From: Capniomyces stellatus
Taxonomy: Eukaryota; Kickxellomycota; Harpellomycetes; Harpellales; Legeriomycetaceae
NCBI GenBank assembly: GCA_001661515.1
Contig: LUVW01000007.1
Span: 764,256 to 828,255 of the forward strand
Reading direction: 5' to 3'
DNA length: 64,000 bases
This document shows positions 1 through 10,431 of this stretch, piece by piece; within the stretch, counting starts at the first letter, position 1, and every line of letters begins with the position of its first letter. The position numbers were made by a program, and so were the translations under genes. The notes beneath the pieces were generated by a model. The model did not search any database. It saw only the letters and a program-made list of their open reading frames with translations, and was not told the origin of the DNA.

Positions 1-1607
1 AGGAGCCGAACTTGTCCGATATAAAATTTTATGTGCTTTATTTCAATAAAAAATTTCTGGTTGCGCCATAATTAACAAAAAATTATTGACTTCTTGCAGA
101 ATACCATTTGCTATTTTTTTTTGATTAAACGGCCACAAATTCAGCAAACTGCACTTTATTTTTTATTGCTAAAAAAAAGCCTTTACAGCGATTATTGAGT
201 TGTTCAAAAAGTTTATCAAATCTACATTTGTACATGCCTTCAAATGGAGACTGAATATGGTTGGTATGCTCAAATGCATGTTATTTATATATCAACACAT
301 TCACTTAACGTCATTCTTGCAAAAGCATTGTTATTAAAATTGTTCTTTTAGCTTTATTGTTTTAGCTTTATGTTGTGGACTGTTTTGAATCGAACCACTT
401 TAACTTTGATAATCCACTACATTTTATCATTGTCAGCTACATTTAAACATACATAAATTGGACACTAATCCTCCAAACACAAATAATAACACACAAATAC
501 GATAAATCATTCAGAATGGACAACAAACCAGTTATTTTATTGGCCGGTTGGTATAACTTGCAACTAAAATGTTCAAGTTGGTTGCGTTTCAAGCATTTGG
601 CCAATAAAAACTAGTTGATTGTGTTTCAGTGCTGTACACTTGTATATATGCTTTTATATATCGTTTCTTTGTAAACAGTAACAATAAAAAGGCTGAATGG
701 TTGATACGTCCTACAATCATATTTGCCGCGATTATCTTTTGCAATTTTCACATTTTATTTTAACGATTAAAGTTACCTTGGTGTTATACGTCTGTTGAAG
801 TAGCTTTCATATGTTTAACTTATTGGAGTAGCTCTGTTAAATAGTACTTTAATGATCTGCCAACTCGTTGCTACTGTAAATACATTAATGCAACTTTTGA
901 ATAACTGAAGTGTGCTTCAAAAAAAAACAAGTACCAACTCGATGACAAAAAAACAATGTGTTATTGTTTGAAAACAAGTAGATTGCAGCATTTATCGAAC
1001 AAGCAAACGCTAAAGGCTATATATCGCACCAGTATTACAATAACCTTTATAGCCCCGTCATTGTAATAACTTTGCTAAATATCGGACGTTTTTGTTAAAA
1101 TAAAACTGTTGGCGAAAAGCTGTTTGGTATTTTTGGTTAAACCAAAGCCAAACTCCCCCACGCACATTTACGAAATTGCTCAACATTGCCTTTTGATGAA
1201 GAAAAGGTACAAATGCTCGTTTAGAACATGACTGGTTTTGGCCATGCAATTGAGTATGCTTTTTTATTTTATTTTTATTGAAATCGGGTATGCTTTTTTA
1301 GCTATCAGAATCGTACCATTAGAAGTTTTTACTTCAAATTATTAGAGTTTTGCCTTTTAGTTTTATGCTGAGATCTCTTTTTTAATAACCAGGTTTATTA
1401 TATCAATAATGTATATATATGTGTGTAAATATATTCAGACTTATTAAGGCAAACCCGTTGGCCAAATGGGAACAGGCCTGGTAAAAGTTGAAATCAGAGT
1501 TTCAATAAAGTAAAATAAAAAGTTGAAAGTGTAGCTTGCTGTTTACACCTTTGGTTAGCTTTGATACTGATAGGTGCAATACTGTGACAATCACGATTAG
1601 CCACCAG
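1..1607. other. AT-rich intergenic region
   Basis: No supported gene. The stretch is AT-rich with short homopolymers, and the few reading frames are short and not protein-like. Its right end is the 3' flank of the acetate transporter that reads leftwards. Confidence 0.6.
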
Positions 1608-2237
1608 CTATGGGTTTGTACTTGCGTTTTGTGTTTGGTACCTAAATGCAAGCTTTGGGTTTGGCAAGTCTATTGAGAACCCGCTTTCTTTGTTTATCAA
1701 ACCAACGGCTGCTAGATAGAATGCTATCAGCGATGTTATAAATCCTAGCCAACCGCCTATTTTCATAAACGCTTGGCTTGTATTCCATTCACCAACTGTC
1801 AGGAATATAAACGTGAACTCCAAAAAAACAAAAAGCATTGCATTCCCTATAGTTGACCTAAACGAAGCAATCATTACGATAAATGAGAAAACGGTCCACC
1901 CCAGGAGAAAAATACCGATGGACTGAGGCATGCTACCATTGGGCGAGTCTCTCAAAGCAGAAACAATCCCAAATCCTGGTGTAAGTATAGCAGCAAAAGA
2001 CATCCAAAAGGCACCATATGAAATAAAGGCTGTTGCTCCAAACGTAACTCCAGAGCACAAGTCTACAATACCTGCAATCATTTGGGCCAATCCTCCATAG
2101 AAAAATGCTAGTCCTACAACTACGTTGTTTGGCGAGCCATACGGAATACCAATACCAGCATTATGCATCGAAAGAACCAGCGTAGTTAAGGCGAACCCAC
2201 ACAGCCCTAAGGGCACTGGGTTTCCAAACCCAACCAT
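1608..2237 (-). CDS. AceTr (GPR1/FUN34/YaaH) acetate transporter
   Basis: A 209-residue, single-exon protein of the acetate/succinate uptake family, expected to be a six-helix plasma-membrane channel. The family signature NPVPLGL is at residues 6-12, the conserved FGATAFISYGAFW block is near 66-78, and hydrophobic helices fill roughly 13-180. The ATG at 2237 has a purine-rich context and leaves only five residues before the signature. Many fungal relatives carry a long cytoplasmic N-tail, so this copy has the compact size of bacterial SatP. A short upstream exon cannot be fully excluded, but no convincing one was seen. It lies head-to-head with acetyl-CoA synthetase across 4.7 kb, which suggests a shared role in acetate use. 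Family assignment is firm; the substrate is inferred from the family. Confidence 0.88.
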   Translation of the reverse strand: MVGFGNPVPLGLCGFALTTLVLSMHNAGIGIPYGSPNNVVVGLAFFYGGLAQMIAGIVDLCSGVTFGATAFISYGAFWMSFAAILTPGFGIVSALRDSPNGSMPQSIGIFLLGWTVFSFIVMIASFRSTIGNAMLFVFLEFTFIFLTVGEWNTSQAFMKIGGWLGFITSLIAFYLAAVGLINKESGFSIDLPNPKLAFRYQTQNASTNP

Positions 2238-5200
2238 CTTAAATTTGCTTTGAATGTCTTTTCTTTTTTTTTTTTTACTTTTGACTGGTTAAATTTACTT
2301 TAATTTTAGAAATTGAGATGTTAGTTTTGCAAGAATACTGTAGTTAATTGTAACTGTTACTCGTACTTTTAATTATGATCGTGGCTGTGATTGTGACTAT
2401 GATTGTAGTTGTGGTTGTAGTTGTGGTTGTGGTTGTGGTTGTGGTTTCAATCAAGTAGCTAAGCGACCCGATTCTTAATAAATTGTATAACAGATATAAA
2501 ATTACGTTTATTAAAAAGGCCAAAGCTAATTCAGAAGGGAGGATATTGAACAACGTTCAGTTATCCTATATTAAGATAAAACATAAATTGAACGGATGAG
2601 AGTCAAACTTTTATTAAACAGAAATATGGAGACTGGCCCTTCCTTCTCAACACTGCTAACACGCACAAATATGTTGTATACTATTCAAAACTAATGGAAA
2701 TATGCTTTCATCTGCACTGTTTTTAAAGCTGGCAGCCTCTATACATGGTTAGAAAGTTCCAAATCAGCCCAACCTCAACAAAACAGTTAACTTTGCACAT
2801 TATATTTGTCAAAGACTGTTTATGCAGAACCTTCTAAACAATATCCTTGTAACAGTTACGAAAAAAGACTATTATTGTTTAGGTTAATTATTTTGCTCTA
2901 TCAGTGAGGTTTGGAAAACAAAAAATTAAGCTTTCCAAGACCTTCTATAAAAAAAACCAATCTAGTTAAGGCTGAGAAATAGAATAAAATAACGACACTT
3001 GAACCAAGTACAGTCCCACTTACAGAGCGACAACATCAAGAGTTAGGATGCTCTAATGTTTTTCTTTATGAGGCTAAACATATCACAAAGGACCAAGTAC
3101 TTCAAAGGACATGTCAGATTACCCAGCGTTAGCTATTTCGCCTTGCAATTCCATCCGTTTTTTATTTGCACTTATTGTGTTCTTTCAAATGTGTTGTTTT
3201 TATTTATTATTATTATTTTTTAAGTGCGTTATTGTTTTTTTATCGTTATTGAAATTGTGCTATTGCTTATATTTTTATTATTGAAATTGCGTTATTGTTT
3301 TTAGCTTTCATTTTGTTCTTAAAAAAGGATGGAATTGATATTCCGAATGGAATTCGCGGCTATACGTTTTTATTAACAAATACATTGAAATTTGTTAACA
3401 ACGTTACAAAGAGCCAATAGACTTATAGAGTTTAAGGATAGGTATAAGAGGGATAAAAAGAAAGAGACATGGAAAACTTGTTTAAAACCTTCTCTATTAA
3501 AGCAGCTAATTAGCGTGGATTAAGCAGTACAGAAAAGGCAGGAAGAGGAAGGGTTAATTTTGGAACTCTTGTTTTATTCTCTCAAATTAATAATCTGGAT
3601 GCTTTGTTTAAATCTGGCAAATAAGAAAAAATGGCAGAATAAAAAGTAAAAAGCAAAAAAACTGTGGACTTTGCTTATTGACATAGTTAAAAGTAGGCCA
3701 GTTCTCATCTCAAAATTATCGCAACTTTCAATTCGCGGTTCTTGTATAAGCTGCAGTATATGTTCAAATTGTTTCAAACAACAGTCTTTTTTTTAGTTGG
3801 TGGGTCAACCCTAACGAAGCTGATTCTCCCTTTTTTTTTCACCGCGTAAATTTATAGAGAAAAAAAAGCAATTCGTTTAGGAAAAATGGTCATCAATTTA
3901 AAGAAAAAAAAATCGCTGGAAAATTGTAAAGCAAATTACAGTCTCCATAATAAACCAAGGTAAAATTAAATGTATCGGTCATAAAAATCTTCAAAAAAAA
4001 CCGGCACTAGTAAACATTTTAGCGTTGTTCAAAGAGCTGGTAAACATTCTCAACTATAAAACGGTAGCTGATTGCAAATTTACTTTGAAACAACCAACGT
4101 AGAGATAACATAATTGAATACATACACTACTGAACCCAAGATATGTAAGTTGTTGATGCAATTCTCGCTTTACTTAATTGACTTGTGAGAAAGGAGGTTT
4201 TTTTTTGAAAGTTAGGGGTTTAAAATAGCAGCAATTGTTTTATTAGCAATGGGAAAAGTGATTAGAGTTTAGAAGATCATTGAAAATACCCCTATTTATA
4301 CTAAAACATGAGACAAGTTCCGATAAAGAGTACGGTAATAAGTTCAAATTTTAATTTGCTGGACTAGAAACACCCAATTACAAGACGGCTCTGCTTTCAA
4401 AATACCGTAAAGATAATAACACGGCCTATTTAACAACTTTTTTTTAAATAAAAAGTGAGAATATTTCAATAAAAAAAATAAAATGTGAGAATACAAAATG
4501 GGAGAAATTGGTGGGTATGAATCCCAGATACTGTCAAAATAAATAGCGTATAGTTACAAACAAAAAAATATATATGGCAATCCAGTTGCGAGATTTGCTC
4601 AAGTGTGTAATCGGACTGCATCTACACTAAACTCGTACATTTTTCAAATGTAGATGGTGCCTGATTCTATTTGTCAAAAATGTTACTAGTATGGATCAAC
4701 ACCACTCGTATAGCCAAGTAAAAGTTAGCATTGCGGTTGATAATGCCCGCATGAAGGAAATTCAAATTAGAAACTTGTGACTATGTTTTTTTTTGGATAG
4801 ATGTTAAAGCATTCTGAGCATAAAACTACAGTGACGTGATGGAGTTTATCAGAGCTAAACAAAAGCTCAAACAGCAAAAGGAACAGATAACGAGAAACAA
4901 AAAAAAAAGAAAAAAGAAAAACAGGTGGATTGAAAAAAGAATAACAGGTGGATTGTGTTAATATGGATATTGCCCAGAGTATTATGAATATGGTGCTTGC
5001 ATCATGTAGATAAGGGTTCGTGTATCCATGTGACCAGAGTTTTACATCTCCAAGGTGGGCTCGTGTGTGCGTTATCAGAACGTTAACCAAAAGAATAAAG
5101 TAGAGAGGAAGTGTATTTGTTAACCAAAAATCAAGAACCAGTAAATGTATCATTTCTGGTGCTTGTTTTTTGTAACAAAGGTGGGGGTAGTGAAGGATGA

Positions 5201-6989
5201 TAAGCTTATCGGTGGTATCCAGATTACACCCATTATACTCGGTAGCATTGCACTAGAAGGTTATTTAGATTTGGCATCTATTCCTGGTTGAAATTGTGCG
5301 TTGATTAAGGCTGAATTTCACACATAGGGTGCGAATCGTTTGGGCCTGGCTGCACTTACTAACCAACAGCTCCCCAAAGTTGTATCATTTTATTTCAACC
5401 TTTATTTAAAACGCATCAATATAAATGGCTCTTGAAGCAATAGCAACCAAAGAGTATTTGCTGTAACTGATTGGTGTTATCTTGTTTTAAATCAGCAAAA
5501 GCCCATCTTCAATGTGTTGTTTGTCATTTACGCTTGCCGTATATTTGCTTAATGTTGCCTCTTTGTTGCCTAATGGTTTTGAGATTTAGCCAAAAGTTAG
5601 GTAAAAGGGCGCGCTATGCATACTTTTATTGAATGGCCAAGTCGTTATGTTAATCAGCAGCTTTAGCTCAACACAAAAATTAATTGTGCGAGTCGATAAA
5701 AGTCCATAAGGAGAATCTCATCAACTTCAGTAAAGTGGTAATTTCAAAGGAGCACCAAGCAAATGGTTAGTGAACAACGTAAAGCTATCTTCGACTAAAA
5801 AATCGGGAAAAAGCAACTAATAGTAAACAAAGATACTTGAAGAAAGGGCATGAAAAGTGAAATAAACAAGTGACAAATGCTGTAAAGATGGTTGTTGGTG
5901 ATTGGGCATTATTATATATAGACACCAAAAGTGGGAAATTATGATTCAAGCCCATTTTACAATTAGAAGCGAAAGTTGGAATTTGTGTTTCATATTTAAT
6001 TGAGTTTACAAATATAATAAAAGTAAATGCAGAAACAGCCAAAGTAAGCGAACTAATTGGGTATCTGTAGAAAATGAAGATAATACACTATTGGACAAAA
6101 ACCAGAAAAGAATTCAAGTAACTGATCCCAATGGAAATTTAATTATATCGGCACAAAGTTTTGTAAACTGGAGATTACGACAGTATTAATTTAATCAACT
6201 TCATCAATTTCATCAATTCATCAAAAAAAAATTAAAAATTAAAAATTAAAAAAATTAAAAACAAATTAAAAAAAAGCAATAGTGATGGTGAGATGGAAAG
6301 AAAATAAATGGTTGCAAATTATAGGTTAAATTAAGCCAAATAATTGGGAAAAGAAAAAAAAAGTTCAAGAGAATAAAAGTACAAGGCACTAAAGCCAAAT
6401 TTTACAGCGTAGAGCGTAAAACAAAAACAAAGGCGCTAAAGTAAAAGATTTACACTTCTTGCTGTCAAATTGAGCTTTACTAAGAGTAACAGTATTGGAA
6501 AACGTAAATACCATTCTTGCTTTCCTTTCCTTCCACAAAGCCAAAAAAAGTATAAAAAGATTAGCAAAAGAGCTATTTTGTTTAAGAGATATATAATAAA
6601 ATATACAGACTATTTTTTATTTTGTAAACTAATTAAACAAGCCCAGTCTATTTCTCAACGCACCGAGTAAGTAAAACTTTGTGTATTTAGTGCCGAGTGT
6701 CTGGCTGTACATCATGACTATATGTTTGATTCACGTTGTTTTGGCGAACAGTAGTATGATTTATCCAGGACAACCGGGTTTTAGCAGAGTTAGAAGCTAG
6801 TTATAATACATAGCCGACAACACTTGGTTTAACTGGCATCTGAAACAGTTTATTTTTTCTGGGTTTTTTCTTTTTTTGGCGAGCCCAAAGTATGATATAA
6901 ACAGGCAAATTTACAATTTGAACTAATCCAAGATTTGTTATTCTTTTGGGTAATATAGGTAATCACAAACAAAAAGACAGACAAAAAAA
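2238..6989. other. Long divergent spacer between acetate transporter and ACS
   Basis: No supported gene in about 4.7 kb. It holds AT-rich DNA, many A or T runs, the GTTGTG microsatellite near 2401 and a few hydrophobic reading frames (for example 4767-5153 minus) with no recognisable domain. Both promoters must lie inside it. The 700 bp before 6990 are the likely ACS promoter and leader. Confidence 0.6.
2401..2446. repeat. GTTGTG-type microsatellite
   Basis: About seven imperfect repeats of a GTTGTG/GTTGTA hexamer just upstream of the acetate transporter start. The reading frame through it (poly-Thr on the minus strand) is a by-product of the repeat. Confidence 0.8.
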
Positions 6990-8987
6990 ATGCCACACAC
7001 ACAAGTAGCCGAACAAGATACAAAAAACAACGCACTCTACCCTCCACCAGTCAACAGTGCAAGAATTCCAGAAGGTGTTAAGCCATGGATTTCGTCGTTT
7101 GAGCAATATACAGAAATGTATGATGAGTCGTTGAACAACCCAGACAAGTTTTGGAGAACACAAGCCGCTGAGTTGGTTGAGTTCTCAAAGCCATTTGACC
7201 AAGTTACTAGCGGAACAATTGACGCAGGTGATGTTGAGTGGTTCATTGGAGGGGAGTTGAACGTATCATACAATTGCGTTGACAGATGGGCTGAGAAGAC
7301 ACCAGACAATGTAGCATTCTCATTTGAGGCTGATGCACCAGGAAACAAGAAGCTCATAACATTCAAAGAGCTCCTTGAACAAGTCTGCAGAGTTGCTGGA
7401 ATTCTCAGCTCAATGGGGCTTAAAAAGGGAGACACCGTTGCGGTTTACATGCCAATGATTCCAGAAACAGCGTATGTCTTGTTGGCATGCACAAGATTGG
7501 GATTGGTCCACACCGTAGTATTTGCAGGATTCTCAGCCAACTCACTGGCTGAGCGTGTTAGAGACTCCAACGTCACAGCCGTCATTACAGCAGATCAAGG
7601 TCTTCGCGGAGGAAAAGTGATCAACACCAAGCTTATTGTTGACGAGGCACTCAAGACTTGCCCAGGCGTTACGGGAGTGCTTGTGTATGAGCACACACAG
7701 GCTGAAGGAATTCCATTTGTTGAGGGCCGTGACATTTCATGGAGAGCCGAGATTGGCAAACAAGCAGCATACATTGCGCCAGTTGCCATGAAGTCAGAAG
7801 ACCCAATGTTTATCCTGTACACATCAGGATCAACAGGAAAGCCAAAGGGGTTGCTCCACACCACTGGAGGATACCTTGTTGGAGCAGCAATGACATCGCG
7901 TTATACCTTTGACTTGCATATTGGTGATGTATTCTGCTGCAGCGCTGATATCGGATGGATCACAGGTCACACCTATGTTGTGTACGGGCCATTGGCACTT
8001 GGAGTCACTAGCGTGATCTTTGAGTCGCTTCCAACATACCCGGATGCCTCCAGATTCTGGAAGATGGTTGATGACCACAAAATCACCCAGTTCTACACAG
8101 CACCAACAGCCATCCGTGCCTTGCGCCGATTGGGAGACAAATTCGTCGAATGTTGTGACCTGTCATCGCTCAGAGTCATTGCATCAGTAGGAGAGCCAAT
8201 CAACCCAGAAGCCTGGGTTTGGTACCACTCCGTTGTTGGCCACAACCAAGCCGCTGTTGTAGACACATACTGGCAGACAGAAACAGGATCGCATGTCCTT
8301 ACACCACTGCCATTTGCCACAACAACCAAGCCAGGATCAGCAACATTCCCAATGTTTGGAATTGAGGCAGCTATCTTGGACCCATCAACTGGTGCTGAGT
8401 TGAAAGGAAACGATGTGACAGGTGTTTTGGCAATTAAGAGACCATGGCCATCAATGGCCAGAACCATTGCTGGAGACCACGAGCGCTACTTGAAAACATA
8501 CATGAGAGAGTATAAGGACGTGTACTTTACTGGTGATGGAGCATCCCGTGACGCTGATGGTTACTACTGGATCAGAGGACGTGTTGATGACGTAATCAAC
8601 GTATCTGGACATCGTATGTCAACAGCAGAGATTGAGTCAGCGTTGATTCTGGACTCAAACGTCGCCGAGTCGGCAGTTATTGGAGTTGAGGATGAGATCA
8701 CAGGCCAATCTATTTTCGCCTACGTCACACTCCAAGCAGGATGCAAAGAAAGCGAAGAGGTCAAGAAGTCGATGATTGCAACAGTCCGTAAGGAAATTGG
8801 ACCAATTGCTACACCAAAGAAAATTGTTATTCTTGATGAGCTTCCAAAAACCAGATCAGGAAAGATTATCCGTCGTGTACTAAGAAAGGTTGCCGCAGGA
8901 GAATCTGATCAGTTGGGTGATTTGTCAACATTGTCTGATCCATCAATCATTGACGTTCTTATTGCCAAAGTTACTGCAGCACGCTAA
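6990..8987 (+). CDS. Acetyl-CoA synthetase (EC 6.2.1.1)
   Basis: A 665-residue intronless enzyme that activates acetate with ATP and CoA to acetyl-CoA, normally in cytosol and nucleus. It belongs to the ANL adenylating superfamily. Visible motifs are RGGK at 206-209, the nucleotide loop YTSGSTGKPKG at 277-287, TYWQTETGS at 426-434, TGDGA at 514-518 and the C-terminal PKTRSGK with the catalytic, acetylation-regulated lysine at 625. The length matches fungal ACS (about 650-710). The start ATG at 6990 follows an A-rich leader. Codon use is more GC-rich than the flanks, as expected for a well-expressed gene. It faces away from the acetate transporter at 1608-2237. A cassette repeat begins only 171 bp after the stop. 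Confidence 0.97.
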   Translation: MPHTQVAEQDTKNNALYPPPVNSARIPEGVKPWISSFEQYTEMYDESLNNPDKFWRTQAAELVEFSKPFDQVTSGTIDAGDVEWFIGGELNVSYNCVDRWAEKTPDNVAFSFEADAPGNKKLITFKELLEQVCRVAGILSSMGLKKGDTVAVYMPMIPETAYVLLACTRLGLVHTVVFAGFSANSLAERVRDSNVTAVITADQGLRGGKVINTKLIVDEALKTCPGVTGVLVYEHTQAEGIPFVEGRDISWRAEIGKQAAYIAPVAMKSEDPMFILYTSGSTGKPKGLLHTTGGYLVGAAMTSRYTFDLHIGDVFCCSADIGWITGHTYVVYGPLALGVTSVIFESLPTYPDASRFWKMVDDHKITQFYTAPTAIRALRRLGDKFVECCDLSSLRVIASVGEPINPEAWVWYHSVVGHNQAAVVDTYWQTETGSHVLTPLPFATTTKPGSATFPMFGIEAAILDPSTGAELKGNDVTGVLAIKRPWPSMARTIAGDHERYLKTYMREYKDVYFTGDGASRDADGYYWIRGRVDDVINVSGHRMSTAEIESALILDSNVAESAVIGVEDEITGQSIFAYVTLQAGCKESEEVKKSMIATVRKEIGPIATPKKIVILDELPKTRSGKIIRRVLRKVAAGESDQLGDLSTLSDPSIIDVLIAKVTAAR

Positions 8988-9158
8988 TTTCATTTAAATT
9001 CTAATTTATTTAGTTTAATTTACTCGATTTGTTTATTAGCTTGTATGTAAAATTATTTACTCTAAATTTTTTTTTTTTAATCAATTAATTAAATAAATCG
9101 TCTTTTTATTTAATAATGAAAGCCATAATATTGTATGTTAGCTCCTAGGAGAGGAGTT

Positions 9159-9440
9159 AAAACAACCAACCGTCAAGATTCTCAAGAATCCTGACACCCT
9201 CGGCGCCAAGACGATGCTGGCAGCAGCGTCGTTTTTGGAGGCCATCCAAAAACCCCGTTACTTGATCCTGTCCAGGCTTAAAGTAGCACCAATCTCCCTG
9301 AACCAATGCCCATCGGGTACGGACGATCTAATTGATCGAAGGGGTGTTGGCTAATAGAGTCATTTAACATATCAAAATAGCACAATGTTTTATAGTATTT
9401 TTATGATATTGATTGATATTGTATGTTGTGTTGATTTTGT
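9159..9440 (+). repeat. Cassette head, diverged direct repeat of the tail
   Basis: This block aligns end-to-end with the cassette tail at 12275-12525. Shared landmarks are AAAACAACC, a T-C-rich core before TTGG, CTGAACCAA and GTCATTT. In one frame both encode related peptides: ASFLEAI...LNQ here (stop at 9352-9354) and ASFLALI...LNQ in the tail. It may be the 3' end of an ancestral upstream family member. Confidence 0.6.
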
Positions 9441-10212
9441 TACCAATAAACCACATAAATAAAATAAATAAACCACATAAATAAATAAATAAATAAATAA
9501 ATAAAACATGCACACCTGATTGCTAAAACTGGAAGGTGTTGGTGTACCACCAGCTCCTATAACCCAAAATCATCAAGATATGTTTATCTGTAGGGGACGA
9601 GAGGTAATAGGGTAATAATTAATCATATTTTTGAGCATGTTAACATTACAGGGATTATGGGGCAAAATGTTGGGTATGGAAGCATGTACTTGTGCCAGCC
9701 TGCAGCTGTTATCACAATTTTAAAAAGACTTCGTCAATTTTGCCAATAAAAAAAGTATATAGTATAGTACTGAAAGTAAAAATGATAAACTACCATTTAC
9801 AATCAAGCCGAATCCATGATGTTAAAGTGTTGTTTAGAAATATAAGGAAATCGTGGAAATCAGGCCGATTCAACATGAAACAGTTCAACCCAACATAAAA
9901 CAGATAGAAAAACAAAAAACCACGGCTAAACACAAAAAAATCATAACAATGTTTAAACCACCAACTATTGGCAAGTTGAATAGTTAAACTACAGGGTTAA
10001 TACTACAAAAATAGTAAAGAGTTCTGGAACCAAGGAAATCAGGTATATATCACACCTGATGATGCTATCTCCCCAACCGGCAACCCTACAGCAGTAAGTA
10101 GCATTAAAATTGAACCGACCAAGTATTCTAGAAAAGCATGACGTTTACAAACAACAATAAGAGAATGTTAGCCGAAAAGTGTGTTTATGTTGTAGAAAAG
10201 AACAAAAACAGG

Positions 10213-10259
10213 AGTGTAGAGTATAGAGTATAGAGTATAGAGTATAGAGTATAGAGTAT
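10213..10259 (+). repeat. AGTATAG microsatellite in cassette promoter
   Basis: About six tandem copies of a 7-mer AGTATAG, some 170 bp before the trypsin-like start. Copy 2 has about nine units at 35273-35340, so the tract length differs between copies. Copy 3 enters an assembly gap exactly in the corresponding tract. Confidence 0.85.
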
Positions 10260-10328
10260 GTTTTGTAGAGCTAAAAGTGAGAGTAAAGTTGGGTCTGATT
10301 TTTGTAATTTTGGTCCGTGGTTTATTTG

Positions 10329-10336
10329 TATAAATA
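10329..10336 (+). promoter_or_regulatory. Probable TATA box of trypsin-like gene
   Basis: TATAAATA lies 96 bp before the start codon and is conserved at the equivalent place in copy 2 (35408-35415). Spacing suits transcription starting near 10360. Confidence 0.5.
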
Positions 10337-10431
10337 ACGAGTGGAAAGCACTATTTTTATTTCCTCAATTATAAATCAATTTCAAGTAGTAATATCAGCA
10401 AACAGCAAACAGCAAACCAATATTATAGGCC

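Noticed and set aside
375..410. GGTTCGATTC on the minus strand, a tRNA T-loop-like motif
   Set aside because: The flanking five-base stem does not pair and no anticodon or D arm can be drawn.
4767..5153. 128-residue hydrophobic frame (-)
   Set aside because: Phe/Leu-rich composition follows from T-rich DNA; no domain, no helix periodicity and no conserved motif.
9142..9151. CTCCTAGGAG palindrome next to the cassette edge as an insertion target
   Set aside because: It is absent from the edges of copies 2 and 3, so no link to integration is supported.
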